Below the pieces are notes generated by a model. That model had not been told where the DNA came from. It saw only the letters and a program-made list of their open reading frames with translations, and made no database searches. DNA of 64,000 nt, taken from assembly GCF_000368025.1 (NCBI RefSeq), contig NZ_KB849212.1, forward strand, positions 68,706-132,705. The letters run 5' to 3'. The position numbers were made by a program, and so were the translations under genes. This DNA is from Acinetobacter parvus DSM 16617 = CIP 108168 (GTDB taxonomy: Bacteria > Pseudomonadota > Gammaproteobacteria > Pseudomonadales > Moraxellaceae). Shown here piece after piece: positions 8,643-17,745 of the stretch; within the stretch, counting starts at the first letter, position 1; each line of letters begins with the position of its first letter.

Positions 8643-8846
8643 TTAATGAAAAAGCGAATTATTAACTTGATCCGCCAGAGCTTCTGTAATTGCCATTTCA
8701 TCTATGCCTACAAAGCTCTTGACTTCATAATCTACTGTTAGCATTAGTTGAGCATCTTGGTCAAGATTCAAAACATCGTATTGTTGTAAAAATTCAATTA
8801 CAAAGAGAATAAGACCTATCTAATCGTTCAAAAAGACAGCAGATTT
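8643..8846 (-). pseudogene. Degraded clpS-like copy
   Basis: Read on the minus strand, bases 8815-8643 translate as FVIEFLQQYDVLNLDQD, AQLMLTVDYEVKSFVG, then ITEALADQVNN. This aligns without gaps to ClpS (FVIEVLQSYFAMSFEQA, NQVMLTVHYEGKGTAG, IAETKANQVNN). Further upstream VFLND aligns to the ClpS VVLMNDD motif, but a TAG follows where the second Asp should be, and no start codon lies before it. So this is a remnant of a second clpS between clpS and clpA. A short expressed fragment cannot be excluded. Confidence 0.65.
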
Positions 8847-8936
8847 ATTATTTATTTAAAGAATCACTGATTAATGTTAACTTTTGATAAATTTACTCTA
8901 AGAGGAATATATTCCGCAATTACTTCGCTTTTCCAA

Positions 8937-9123
8937 CGCTGTTACTCGCAACAGAGTTGCTCGTCTTACGCTCGGAACAAAGCTTCGCTTTGTTTTTATC
9001 CTCTACCACTCGGGTATAACCCTCGTCTTGCGCAGCTAAAAAGCGTTGCTTTTTTTAACGCTTTCACTCCCAACACAGTTGCTCGTCTTGCGCAGCTAAA
9101 AAGCGTTGCTTTTTTTTAACGCT
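8937..9123. repeat. Tandem repeats of the clpS terminator region
   Basis: A 41-base unit at 9022-9062 recurs at 9082-9123 with one extra T (period 60). A third, less exact copy of the adjoining block (CAGAGTTGCTCGTCTT type) lies at about 8937-8972. Each full unit contains AGCGTT and AACGCT around a T run, that is, the clpS terminator hairpin. The repeats look like local duplication of the clpS 3' end. Confidence 0.7.
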
Positions 9124-9124
9124 G
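9099..9124 (-). terminator. clpS terminator overlapping the stop codon
   Basis: On the minus strand AGCGTT, then AAAAAAAAGC, then AACGCT form a short stem followed by TTTT. The last codon and stop of clpS lie in the 5' arm and loop. Confidence 0.55.
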
Positions 9125-9529
9125 CTCAGGTTCGATCTGACACAATAATGGATGTCCTTGAGAACGCGCATAATTATTCACTTGATTGGCTTTGGTCTCG
9201 GCAATATCCCTTGGGTAAACACCAGCAGTGCCCTTACCTTCGTAATGAACGGTTAACATCACCTGATTTGCCTGTTCAAAGCTCATTGCAAAGTAGCTTT
9301 GCAGCACCTCAATCACGAAGTCCATTGGTGTGTAATCATCATTCATTAAAACAACAACATAGAGCGGTGGCCGCTTCAATTCTGGCGGGGCTGTTTGCAC
9401 AACCACCTCCCCCTCATGCTCCTCTTGCGAATCACCTAAACGTGGATTCAAGTGCCAGTCAACATAACCCGATTGATGAAAGGAATTTTTCACTTCACTT
9501 AAATTCATTTGACGTCTGTATCTTCGCAT
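9116..9529 (-). CDS. clpS: ATP-dependent Clp protease adaptor ClpS
   Basis: N-degron adaptor that hands N-end-rule substrates to ClpA. 137 residues; the core YVVVLMNDDYTPMDFVIEVL carries the NDD motif and the hydrophobic pocket, followed by HYEGKGTAGVYPRDIAETKA. The N-terminal 40 residues are a variable tail. A second in-frame ATG at 9508 (MNLSEVKN) could be the real start; neither has a strong ribosome site. It is separated from clpA by a clpS remnant and repeats. Confidence 0.94.
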   Translation of the reverse strand: MRRYRRQMNLSEVKNSFHQSGYVDWHLNPRLGDSQEEHEGEVVVQTAPPELKRPPLYVVVLMNDDYTPMDFVIEVLQSYFAMSFEQANQVMLTVHYEGKGTAGVYPRDIAETKANQVNNYARSQGHPLLCQIEPEQR

Positions 9530-9551
9530 ATTAAGTTCTTAATCTAAAAAT

Positions 9552-10307
9552 TTACTGGGCATTTGCTTCAGCTTGAGGGATTTCCGACACGAAAGCAGAA
9601 CTTACATCAACAGGCTTGCCACGCTGCCAGCTAAAACGTTTAATTACAGGCGTACCTGAACCTGATAAACGCACTTCGATAAATTGGGGTGTAAAGCCCT
9701 TTGGCATGGTCCATCGACCAGTCAAGCGCTCAAAGTCTTCAAAATTAAAGTTTTTATCCTCTAACGGTATATCCAGTATTTCAGTGTCCTTAATCAAACG
9801 TAATTCAACTGTACCCATTGCACGGCGTTTATTTGGACTCACCTGAACCAGATCCAGCTGATATTCAAAAGCATTTTCAGGAAGTGATTTAATCGCAAAA
9901 TCCTGCACTGTTAGGCTCACACCACCACGCTGCCTAAGAATGTCACGATAAATGGTATTCATGCTTGCAAATTGCGCTTTATCTGCATTGGCCTGATTAA
10001 TTCCCTTGAATAATTCCTCTGCATTGCCAACAGCCATATCTCGTTCTTGCACAGCGGCATTCAGGCTTTTGCTTACAGAATCGAGCGCGGCTTTTTGCTT
10101 CTGTACAACATCAACAAGTTGTTCTGCGTCCGCATCATAACCCACAACGGTTAATCCCTGACGATGACCGACAGTGTAACCAAGCATAAAACTGCTGCCA
10201 ATAAGTAAAGTTGCAGCTATGACTAAAGGTAAATTCGTTTTGAGGAATTTATTTTTGTTAACGGAACTCTCTGGTAAAGTGGTCGGTTCAGCGTTTTCCA
10301 TCATCAT
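9552..10307 (-). CDS. Single-pass membrane protein, DUF6776-like
   Basis: 251 residues. A short cytoplasmic N-terminus, one membrane helix (about 27-47, LPLVIAATLLIGSSFMLGYTVG), a coiled-coil region (about 60-115) and a beta-rich C-terminal domain ending in a Gln/Ala tail. The domain order resembles the proteobacterial family DUF6776, from memory. It lies between clpS and argC on the same strand. Function unknown; it could be an envelope or division-associated factor, but nothing here shows that. Confidence 0.7.
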   Translation of the reverse strand: MMMENAEPTTLPESSVNKNKFLKTNLPLVIAATLLIGSSFMLGYTVGHRQGLTVVGYDADAEQLVDVVQKQKAALDSVSKSLNAAVQERDMAVGNAEELFKGINQANADKAQFASMNTIYRDILRQRGGVSLTVQDFAIKSLPENAFEYQLDLVQVSPNKRRAMGTVELRLIKDTEILDIPLEDKNFNFEDFERLTGRWTMPKGFTPQFIEVRLSGSGTPVIKRFSWQRGKPVDVSSAFVSEIPQAEANAQ

Positions 10308-10382
10308 CTCTATCGTTATGGACTACATCAAAGCACACATTTAAATCCATATTTAAATGTGTGTGAAGTAAAAAAGCGTTTT

Positions 10383-11432
10383 TTATGGTAATAAACCGAT
10401 ACCATTCAAACCAGCAGCCTCATCAAAACCAAACATGAGGTTCATATTTTGCACTGCCTGGCCAGCAGCACCTTTCACTAGATTATCTTGTGCAACCAAG
10501 ATAATGAGTTTACTTGGTTGAGGACGGTATAATGCAATTCTAAGCTCATTTGCACCACGGACGCTACGAGTCTCTGGAGAACTATTTGCTGGCATCACAT
10601 CCACAAAGCGTTCATGCTGGTAAAAACTTTGGTAAAGTTCCTGCAAATCAGTTTGCTGGCCTTGCTCTGTCAGGTCTACATAAATGGTACTGAGCATGCC
10701 ACGAATCATGGGCACTAAATGGGGTACAAAAATAAGCTGGTCAAACTGGCCCTGTTGACCTGAGATATTCTCTAGGGCCTCAACAATCTCAGGATGATGA
10801 CGATGACCCGCAACAGCATAAGCCTTGAAATTATCCGCATTTTCGCTATAGATCATGCCCAGACTGGCTTTGCGACCTGCACCAGATACGCCTGATTTTG
10901 CATCAACAATAATGCTTTGTGTGTTTATGAGCTGGTTTTGCGCTTTTAACAACGGCGCTAAACCCAATTGTACTGTGGTTGGATAACAACCTGGATTACC
11001 AATCACCTTGGCGTTTTTAATTTTTTCACGATTCAGTTCAGTCAGGCCATATACTGAATCTTTCAATACCGTTGGGCAGCTATGTTGCATGCCATACCAT
11101 TTCTCGAATTGAGCTAAATCCTGTAAACGGAAATCAGCAGCAAGATCGATGACCTTTGTACCAGCAGCAATGAGTTCTTCAGCATGTTGCATTGCAACTC
11201 CATGAGGTGTTGCAAAAAACACAACATCACATTGCTTGAGCAGATCCAGACTAAGATCGGAGAACTCAAGATCAGTATGTCCACGTAAACTTGGGAACAT
11301 ATCCGCGACACGCTTTCCTGCTTCAGTTCGGGAAGTTAGAACACGCACTTGAGCTTGTGGATGTCTTAATAATAGACGCAATAATTCAACGCCTGTATAT
11401 CCAGTTCCCCCAACAATTCCAACAGAAATCAC
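10383..11432 (-). CDS. argC: N-acetyl-gamma-glutamyl-phosphate reductase
   Basis: Third step of arginine synthesis, NADPH-dependent reduction of N-acetylglutamyl phosphate. N-terminal Rossmann motif VGIVGGTGYTGVELLRLL and the active-site Cys in VIGNPGCYPTT. I start at the GTG at 11432, which gives 349 residues and the family's usual MISVGIVGG beginning; GAGG lies 7 bases before it. An upstream GTG at 11462 would add ten residues and has no better ribosome site. Confidence 0.95.
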   Translation of the reverse strand: MISVGIVGGTGYTGVELLRLLLRHPQAQVRVLTSRTEAGKRVADMFPSLRGHTDLEFSDLSLDLLKQCDVVFFATPHGVAMQHAEELIAAGTKVIDLAADFRLQDLAQFEKWYGMQHSCPTVLKDSVYGLTELNREKIKNAKVIGNPGCYPTTVQLGLAPLLKAQNQLINTQSIIVDAKSGVSGAGRKASLGMIYSENADNFKAYAVAGHRHHPEIVEALENISGQQGQFDQLIFVPHLVPMIRGMLSTIYVDLTEQGQQTDLQELYQSFYQHERFVDVMPANSSPETRSVRGANELRIALYRPQPSKLIILVAQDNLVKGAAGQAVQNMNLMFGFDEAAGLNGIGLLP

Positions 11433-11462
11433 GTGCTCTACCTCAAATGATATATGTACCAC

Positions 11463-11765
11463 TAGTATGGCAGTTTGATGGGGTTTTCACAATCCACAAC
11501 CCTATAACTTATATAGTGTTTGTTATGTTTATGGCTTTATATATAACAAATCCAGAAATTCATGGAATCAGCACATACGGGATTTAATCACTGTAAAAGA
11601 TTCGCTATTCAGCAAAAAACAGTGTAAAAGATATTTTTAAATCGTTTTACTGATGCCGATTTTACCACTGGTCAAAAAATACTATTGAATCATTGAAGTA
11701 TTCGCATAGAATAAAAACCATGCGGTAATAATAAATTTCATGGATGCAAATTTTGGAGAGCGGGA
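11463..11765. promoter_or_regulatory. Intergenic region with a likely promoter for the lipoprotein gene
   Basis: AT-rich, divergent between argC and the lipoprotein gene. A good promoter lies at TTGAAT (11685-11690), 16 bases, TAGAAT (11707-11712), reading rightwards. GGAGAGCGGG precedes the lipoprotein ATG. I saw no ARG box that I could defend, and no gene. Confidence 0.45.
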
Positions 11766-12578
11766 ATGCCTTCTTTGAGTGTAAAACAAAGAACATATCG
11801 TCATATTGGTTTAGGCTTAGGCACACTTATATTAAGTTCGGTACTCATTAGCTGTGGTAGTGGTGAAAGTAAGGCACGTATTGAGAATACCCCTGTTATT
11901 ACAGTTCCAAAACCAAAGAATTTTGACATTAAAGTTCCTGTAGAAATGCGTAATGTCGTTGTTAAGGTTCTCGACAATACCGATAACTCCATCGTTCTTG
12001 AACAGACGTTAAGTACAACAACAAACTTGAGCCTTACATTACCAATAGTGCTTAATCGTAGTCATTTATATAGAGTTGAGATATCAACTCTTCCGAATTC
12101 ACTAATCTATGATTTTATCAGTGGTCAGTATCAGAATTTTTCTATGACCTTACACGCACTCGTTGACGTTGATACTAGTAATCTAACTCAAAAAATTTTT
12201 ATTAATCCAAGTTCTGAAGCTATTTATCAACGAGCATTAATCCGATCTGGACAACTACCTAATGAGCCAGAAGACCCAACACGCATTAGTTCACTACATC
12301 TAAAAATGGCATCTGGTGATGTAAGCATTGCTTTATTAAATGCTTTTAGTGGAATGGATATTCACAATCTTGAACCATCCTATTTATTAAGCGCTTTTAC
12401 TCCACAAAATATGAATTTGGCTCAACAAGCCAATCTCTATACAACTACATATTTAAGTTTTGGCTATTTAAAGCAATGGGCAAATCAATTTCCAAATAAT
12501 ACCCTTACAGAATTTACCAAAAATCTGGCTATAGATTTACGGGATGGCTATCTGGATGCGAAAACAATTCGTGGAGAT
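11766..12578 (+). pseudogene. Lipoprotein gene, 5' part (split by IS3 element)
   Basis: Signal peptide with lipobox LISC (Cys near residue 30), then a Gly/Ser linker and a beta-rich domain. The first 271 codons are intact, then an IS3-family element follows GAT (12576-12578). The reading resumes in the same frame after the duplicated GAT at 13864. Rejoined, the gene would encode 509 residues. The apparent stop at 12608 is inside the IS. I do not recognise the family; it is likely an outer-membrane or periplasm-facing lipoprotein. Confidence 0.8.
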
Positions 12579-12639
12579 AGAGGTGGTCCCACATGTTTGA
12601 ACAACTAAAAGCTTATTTATAAGTGATATTCTGCTCTAG

Positions 12640-13380
12640 TTAAGCTACCTTATTTTGTTGTGGTAGCTGGTCATAGTAAAACTCATCTGGGGTCATTTTG
12701 TCCAGACTCGAATGAGGCCGTTTCAAATTATAAAATTCAAAATATGCACTCAATTGCTTTTTCGCATCTGTGACACTGCTATAAGCTTTGAGATACACCT
12801 CTTCATATTTAACGCTCCGCCATAATCGTTCAACCATCACATTATCTACCCATCGACCTTTACCATCCATACTGATTTGAATGCCATTTGATTTCAATAC
12901 ATCAATAAATGCATCACTGGTAAACTGGCTGCCTTGGTCTGTATTAAATATTTCAGGTCGACCATATTTTTCAATCGCTTCATTTAAAGCCGAAATACAA
13001 AAATCCACCTCCATACTAATCGATACCCTATGCGCAAGTACCTTGCGGCTATGCCAATCAATCACAGCACATAAATAAACAAAACCTTTTGCCATAGGGA
13101 TATACGTTATATCCGTAGACCACACTTGATTACTGCGCTGAATAGCCAATCCTTTGAGCAGATATGGATATTTACGGTGAGCTTGATTAGCCTGGCTTAA
13201 ATTTGGTTTGCAATATAACGCCTGAATACCCATTTTCTTCATTAAAGTACGTGTATGACGTCGTCCTATATGATGTCCTTGACGATTCAACAAATCACGC
13301 ATCATACGACTGCCTGCAAAAGGATATTGCATATGTAATTCATCAATACATCGCATCAGCTTCAGATCTGATGCACTCAC
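12640..13380 (-). CDS. IS3-family transposase OrfB (integrase catalytic domain)
   Basis: 246 residues from GTG. Catalytic triad is in place: Asp in TDITYIP, Asp in NTDQGSQFTS, Glu in VMVERLWRSVKYEE. The open frame extends further upstream without a stop to the OrfA end, so the active enzyme is probably an OrfAB fusion made by -1 frameshifting, as in other IS3 members. The C-terminus PHSSLDKMTPDEF is the family's end. Confidence 0.9.
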   Translation of the reverse strand: MSASDLKLMRCIDELHMQYPFAGSRMMRDLLNRQGHHIGRRHTRTLMKKMGIQALYCKPNLSQANQAHRKYPYLLKGLAIQRSNQVWSTDITYIPMAKGFVYLCAVIDWHSRKVLAHRVSISMEVDFCISALNEAIEKYGRPEIFNTDQGSQFTSDAFIDVLKSNGIQISMDGKGRWVDNVMVERLWRSVKYEEVYLKAYSSVTDAKKQLSAYFEFYNLKRPHSSLDKMTPDEFYYDQLPQQNKVA

Positions 13381-13466
13381 AGGTTTTGGGCGATAATAAT
13401 AACAACCACGGGAGACTTTCAGCAGCTTAGCTTGTTTAGATACTGAAATCTGAAGTGAGTCGTCGA

Positions 13467-13772
13467 TTAACTTTTGTGGTTGAAGCGGCCCAGTTTCTTC
13501 AACACACCTTCTAAAAAATCAATTTCTAATGCCTGCTCACCGATTTTTGCATGTAGTTTTTTTAGATCGATGGGTGGTTCTGTTGGAGCTTTTGATTGAT
13601 CGAAAGCTTGCGAGGAAGCTGAGATCAATTGATTTTTCCAGTCAATAATTTGGTTTTGATGAACATCAAACTCAGCACTCAATTCAGCAAGTGTTTTTTC
13701 TGCTTTAATCGCAGCAAGTGCTACCTTAGCTTTAAAATCATTTGAATGATTTCTTCTTGGTCTACGTGCCAT
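13467..13772 (-). CDS. IS3-family transposase OrfA (helix-turn-helix)
   Basis: 101 residues. RRNHSNDFKAKVALAAI, then LAELSAEFDVHQNQIIDWK, is the DNA-binding helix-turn-helix, followed by a leucine-zipper-like stretch. It ends where the OrfB frame takes over. No sign of damage. Confidence 0.88.
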   Translation of the reverse strand: MARRPRRNHSNDFKAKVALAAIKAEKTLAELSAEFDVHQNQIIDWKNQLISASSQAFDQSKAPTEPPIDLKKLHAKIGEQALEIDFLEGVLKKLGRFNHKS

Positions 13773-13860
13773 AAAATACTCCTTATATCGATGTTTATAA
13801 CATCATTTGGGGAGCAAAATATCACTTATAGCTGTTGTTCAAATTTCCTGATCCACCTCT

Positions 13861-14580
13861 GATCAAGCAAATTTAAGCTCCATTATCCCTGCTGCTCCTG
13901 AAAATATTGATCCAGCTAAAAATACATTATTAAATATCACAGCCAATCAAAAAGTTATTCGAGATCAATATGGCATCTCATTAAAAGCAGCAGTATTTGA
14001 ACTAGCAACTAATTACCAACAGCAAAACTTGAATCCGACAGGTTATGCCCTATTACAGCAAAAAAGCTACGTAGGTGAAGACCCCATACTTGAATCCACC
14101 TCCTCTTTCCGTGTTGCTGGTGCTGGTGACTATCGGCGTGCTGTTGGTTTTGTAGACACAACTGGAAGTTGCAATGACTCAAAATATCCATGTAAGCAAG
14201 GCATAACTGGCATCAATCTGGTCAACCCCAATCTACCCTCCATCGAGTACTTAATTGGTCATTACGAAGATAAATCGAATGGATGTCAGTTAAATATTCG
14301 TGCCAATGGCGCACTGGAGCTGATTAAGGATTCAAAATTGTATCGCTCAGTTTTGGATGCGGATAGTACGGATAATTTATTACAGCTTCCAGATCCAACA
14401 AAATCTGAATATTTACTGAACAGTAGTTCTCCTGAGCCAAATAATGATTCGTTAAAATATGCATTTGTACAGGTTCACATTAAGGCCAATCAGGTATTAA
14501 GTGCACAGGCAGGTTTCGATAGCCGTAAAGCACCTGATGAACAGTTACAAGAAACTCAAGCACAATGTAGTTTTAGCTAG
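13861..14580 (+). pseudogene. Lipoprotein gene, 3' part
   Basis: Continues the frame of 11766-12578 once the IS and one GAT are removed: the first codons are Gln-Ala-Asn-Leu-Ser-Ser. 238 further residues to the stop at 14578-14580. Paired Cys residues (SCNDSKYPCKQG) suggest an exported domain with disulfides. There is no proper start of its own; the TTG at 14029 is internal. The stop codon shares the CTAG palindrome with that of the convergent gene. Confidence 0.8.
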
Positions 14581-15266
14581 ACATACCACCACGCAGGCAA
14601 CTGGATACTTTTCAATTGCCTGCGATGATGTAAATATTCTGGATCATGTTGACTTACGCTATTCCAGAACGCAGGACTATGATCAAAATGCCGTGTATGA
14701 ACCAGCTCATGCACACATACTGCGCGAACATTCTGCTCAGGCATAAGCACCAATGCCGCATGAAGCATAATATCCTGTCTTGAACTACAACTTCCCCATC
14801 GTGTTTTAGGCTTTCGAATTGTACATCTTTGATAGGGCAAACCTATTTCCTGACTGATGTGGGTTAAATATTCAGGTAAAAATTGTTTTGCATAGGCAAG
14901 TGTTGCAGCCTGTAAAGCCTTTTCAGGTTGTTCATTTTGAATGAACAAAATATGTTGTACCCAGTCGAACTTAAAAATATTGCGTTGTTGCTGATGAATA
15001 ATTTGAAATGGCTGTAAATGATAAAATAATTTAATCTGTTCTGGAAAAGCAGCTGTTAAATTTAATTGTTTTTGCTGTTTATCCCAGGTTTCAATCAGCC
15101 ATTGCTCTGATTGATTTAAAAACTGCTGAATCTGTTTCTTGGTACAAAATAAAGGAACTGTTAAACGAATACCTGTCGGTTCAACACGCAGGCGCAAACT
15201 TCGCGCGCTGGCATGTCGAATCATTTTAATTTCAGGTAATTGAGCTTTTAATGAAAGCAGAGCCAT
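14577..15266 (-). CDS. YgjP-like M48-type metallopeptidase domain protein
   Basis: 229 residues. C-terminal zinc motif HELVHTRHFDHSPAFW follows the family pattern HExxH with a third ligand in HSxxFW; the family (YgjP/DUF45) is cytoplasmic and resembles SprT. RKPKTRWGSCSS before it is also a family block. Its start overlaps the rpiA stop (shared base 15266), so it is coupled to rpiA. The substrate is not known. Confidence 0.85.
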   Translation of the reverse strand: MALLSLKAQLPEIKMIRHASARSLRLRVEPTGIRLTVPLFCTKKQIQQFLNQSEQWLIETWDKQQKQLNLTAAFPEQIKLFYHLQPFQIIHQQQRNIFKFDWVQHILFIQNEQPEKALQAATLAYAKQFLPEYLTHISQEIGLPYQRCTIRKPKTRWGSCSSRQDIMLHAALVLMPEQNVRAVCVHELVHTRHFDHSPAFWNSVSQHDPEYLHHRRQLKSIQLPAWWYV

Positions 15267-15937
15267 TATTGCGCTATACGTTCTTCAATACCGTGATCAG
15301 TCGCAACAACCGCAATACTTGCTGCATTTAAGGCAAAAATACCATTAGTCACCACACCTGGGATATTGTTGAGTGTTTTTTCCAGTTCGATGGCATTTAA
15401 GATATTGAGATTAAAAACATCCAGAATTACATTACCATTGTCAGTGACAACACCCTCACGGTAAACTGGGTCACCACCCAAAGCAACAATCTTGCGGGCA
15501 ACCGCAGAACGTGCCATTGGAATAACTTCCACAGGCAATGGAAAATCACGCCCCAATTGCCCCACCCATTTTGAGTCATCCACAATACATACAAACTTCT
15601 TGGCAATTGAAGCCACAATTTTTTCACGGGTCAAGGCTGCGCCACCGCCCTTGATCATGTGCATATGACGGTCAATTTCGTCTGCACCATCCACATAGGC
15701 ATCCAAACCACCCACCGAGTTCATGTCAACCACTTCAATCCCAATTTTTTTCAGCCGCTCAGCCGTTGTATTGGAACTCGCCACAGCTGCTTCTAACTGC
15801 AATTCAGGCAATAAATCAATTAAAAAATTGACGGTACTTCCTGTTCCTACACCCAAGATGCCGCCTTTGGGCAAATGTTTCAATGCCGCTTTTGCCGCAG
15901 CCTGTTTCTTTTCATCTTGGGTTGCATATAGACTCAT
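15266..15937 (-). CDS. rpiA: Ribose-5-phosphate isomerase A
   Basis: Interconverts ribose 5-phosphate and ribulose 5-phosphate in the pentose phosphate pathway. 223 residues. Family blocks GVGTGSTVNFLI, SSNTTAERL, DGADEID and KGGGAALTREKIVA (the catalytic Asp/Glu/Lys region) are intact. I use the ATG at 15937 with GAGTGAAG before it; a TTG at 15949 would extend it by four residues. Divergent from ilvA, with about 100 bases between. Confidence 0.95.
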   Translation of the reverse strand: MSLYATQDEKKQAAAKAALKHLPKGGILGVGTGSTVNFLIDLLPELQLEAAVASSNTTAERLKKIGIEVVDMNSVGGLDAYVDGADEIDRHMHMIKGGGAALTREKIVASIAKKFVCIVDDSKWVGQLGRDFPLPVEVIPMARSAVARKIVALGGDPVYREGVVTDNGNVILDVFNLNILNAIELEKTLNNIPGVVTNGIFALNAASIAVVATDHGIEERIAQ

Positions 15938-16041
15938 GACTTCACTCAACTATTTTGACATTTGCTGCAAGAAAACAGCGCAAATGCACAGGGGTTTGCT
16001 ACAATGTTCACCTATTTTAAACTATTATAGGGAAGATGAAC

Positions 16042-17580
16042 ATGCTGTCTCGTGTGGTACGACAAATTTTACAAGCAACGGTTTATGATGTTGCGATTGA
16101 AACACCGCTTGAAGCAGCTCCACGAATTAGTCAAAAAATTAACAATAACATTCGATTTAAACGTGAAGATTTACAGCCTGTATTTTCGTTCAAACTGCGC
16201 GGTGCCTATAACCGTATCAGCCAACTTCCCAAAGATCAATTAGAGCGTGGTGTGATTTGTGCCTCTGCGGGTAACCATGCGCAAGGTGTGGCTTTATCTG
16301 GAAAAAAACTCGGCATCCCTGCCATTATTGTTATGCCAAGCACCACGCCAGACATTAAGGTACAAGCAGTAAAAAATCTGGGGGGTCAGGTTGTCCTGCA
16401 CGGTGACAGTTTTGATATTGCCAATAAATATGCCAAACAACGTGCTGAAGCTGAGGGCCTAGTCTTTATCCCTCCTTATGATGATGAACTAGTGATTGCT
16501 GGGCAAGGCACGATTGCCAACGAATTGTTACGTCAATGGCGTGACGTGGAATATGTCTTTGTTGCTGTAGGTGGTGGTGGGCTGATTGCAGGTGTCGCCG
16601 CCTATTTAGGTGAGGTTGCACCTCATGTCAAAGTGATCGGGGTTGAATATGAGGAATCCGCCTGTCTAAAAGCCGCACTTGAAAGCAATGAACGTGTGAT
16701 TTTACCGCATGTGGGTTTGTTTGCGGATGGTACGGCGGTAGCCCAGATTGGTGAATTACCATTTAAAATGATTCGCTTAATGAAATCAGACAGCTCAGGT
16801 CCGATTGTTGAACCTGTTATTGTCACGGTTGATACAGATGAAATTTGTGCGGCGATTAAAGACACATATGATGAAAACCGCTGTATTGTTGAGCCATCAG
16901 GTGCAATGGCATTGGCTGGAATCAAGAAATATGTGGCAGAACATCAATTAACAGACAAGAACATGGTGTCAATTGTTTGTGGTGCCAACATGAATTTTGA
17001 TCGTCTGCGTTATATTGCAGAACGAACTGAATTGGGCGAGCGTAAAGAAGCGATTTATGCGGTTACCATTCCTGAGCAAAAAGGTGCTTTCCTGCAATTC
17101 TGCCGTGCCCTGCAAGGCCGTAACATCACCGAGTTTAACTATCGGACCAGTGACAGCAATCAGGCACAGGTTTTTGTCGGGATTAGCCTGAAAGGTGGTG
17201 AAACTGAACGTCACGAAATCCATGAATTACTCAAGCAACAATATGATGTTGATGACTTATCGGATGATGAAGTTGCAAAGCTACATATTCGTTACTTGAT
17301 TGGTGGTCATGCCAATCTTGAAAATGAACGTTTATTCCGTGTTGAGTTTCCAGAACGCCCAGGTGCCTTGCTGACTTTCCTTGAACGTTTAGGCCCAACA
17401 CATAACATCACCCTGTTTCATTATCGTAACCACGGTGCCGCTGAAGGACGTGTACTGGTGGGGCTACAGGCGACTGATGCCAAACAGAATCCTGATGGCT
17501 TGATTGAAACACTGGAACAGATTACCTATCCATATGCAGAAATCAGCAACAATATCGGTTATCGGCGCTTTCTTAAATAA
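16042..17580 (+). CDS. ilvA: Biosynthetic threonine ammonia-lyase
   Basis: Converts threonine to 2-oxobutanoate, first step of isoleucine synthesis; PLP enzyme. 512 residues. PLP Lys in FSFKLRGAYN, glycine loop VGGGGLIAGV, Ser/Gly SAGNHAQG. Two C-terminal ACT-like regulatory repeats (about 340-414 and 425-510), the mark of the feedback-inhibited form. GGGAAG lies 6 bases before the ATG at 16042, so I prefer it to the ATG at 16036. Confidence 0.95.
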   Translation: MLSRVVRQILQATVYDVAIETPLEAAPRISQKINNNIRFKREDLQPVFSFKLRGAYNRISQLPKDQLERGVICASAGNHAQGVALSGKKLGIPAIIVMPSTTPDIKVQAVKNLGGQVVLHGDSFDIANKYAKQRAEAEGLVFIPPYDDELVIAGQGTIANELLRQWRDVEYVFVAVGGGGLIAGVAAYLGEVAPHVKVIGVEYEESACLKAALESNERVILPHVGLFADGTAVAQIGELPFKMIRLMKSDSSGPIVEPVIVTVDTDEICAAIKDTYDENRCIVEPSGAMALAGIKKYVAEHQLTDKNMVSIVCGANMNFDRLRYIAERTELGERKEAIYAVTIPEQKGAFLQFCRALQGRNITEFNYRTSDSNQAQVFVGISLKGGETERHEIHELLKQQYDVDDLSDDEVAKLHIRYLIGGHANLENERLFRVEFPERPGALLTFLERLGPTHNITLFHYRNHGAAEGRVLVGLQATDAKQNPDGLIETLEQITYPYAEISNNIGYRRFLK

Positions 17581-17745
17581 AACGAATCATCAGCTAAAGC
17601 CGACCATGCGTTGGCTTTACTTTTATTACAGTACGATCTTTTCATATTCACTTTTTTTGACGCCAACAAAATCATTACAAACAGACCAACTGTTCCATCT
17701 TAGAATAAATAAAAAGATATTTTTATCATTTAGTTAAGGACAGAT

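Larger units (their letters stand above)
12579..13860 (-). mobile_element. Complete IS3-family element (1282 bp) inside a lipoprotein gene
   Basis: Imperfect inverted repeats start AGAGGTGG at 12579 and end CCACCTCT at 13860, extending to the block GTTTGAACAAC. A 3-bp target duplication GAT flanks it (12576-12578 and 13861-13863). It has OrfA and OrfB in overlapping frames. A degraded relative lies at 32808-33583 in the other orientation. Confidence 0.9.

Noticed and set aside
8874..9119. 81-codon frame between clpA and clpS on the plus strand
   Set aside because: It is made by the repeated terminator DNA (its peptide ends repeat themselves) and is antisense to the clpS remnant.
9106..9534. 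142-codon plus-strand frame over clpS
   Set aside because: Shadow of clpS with low-complexity peptide.
14029..14580. Independent gene starting with TTG at 14029
   Set aside because: It is the in-frame tail of the split lipoprotein gene.
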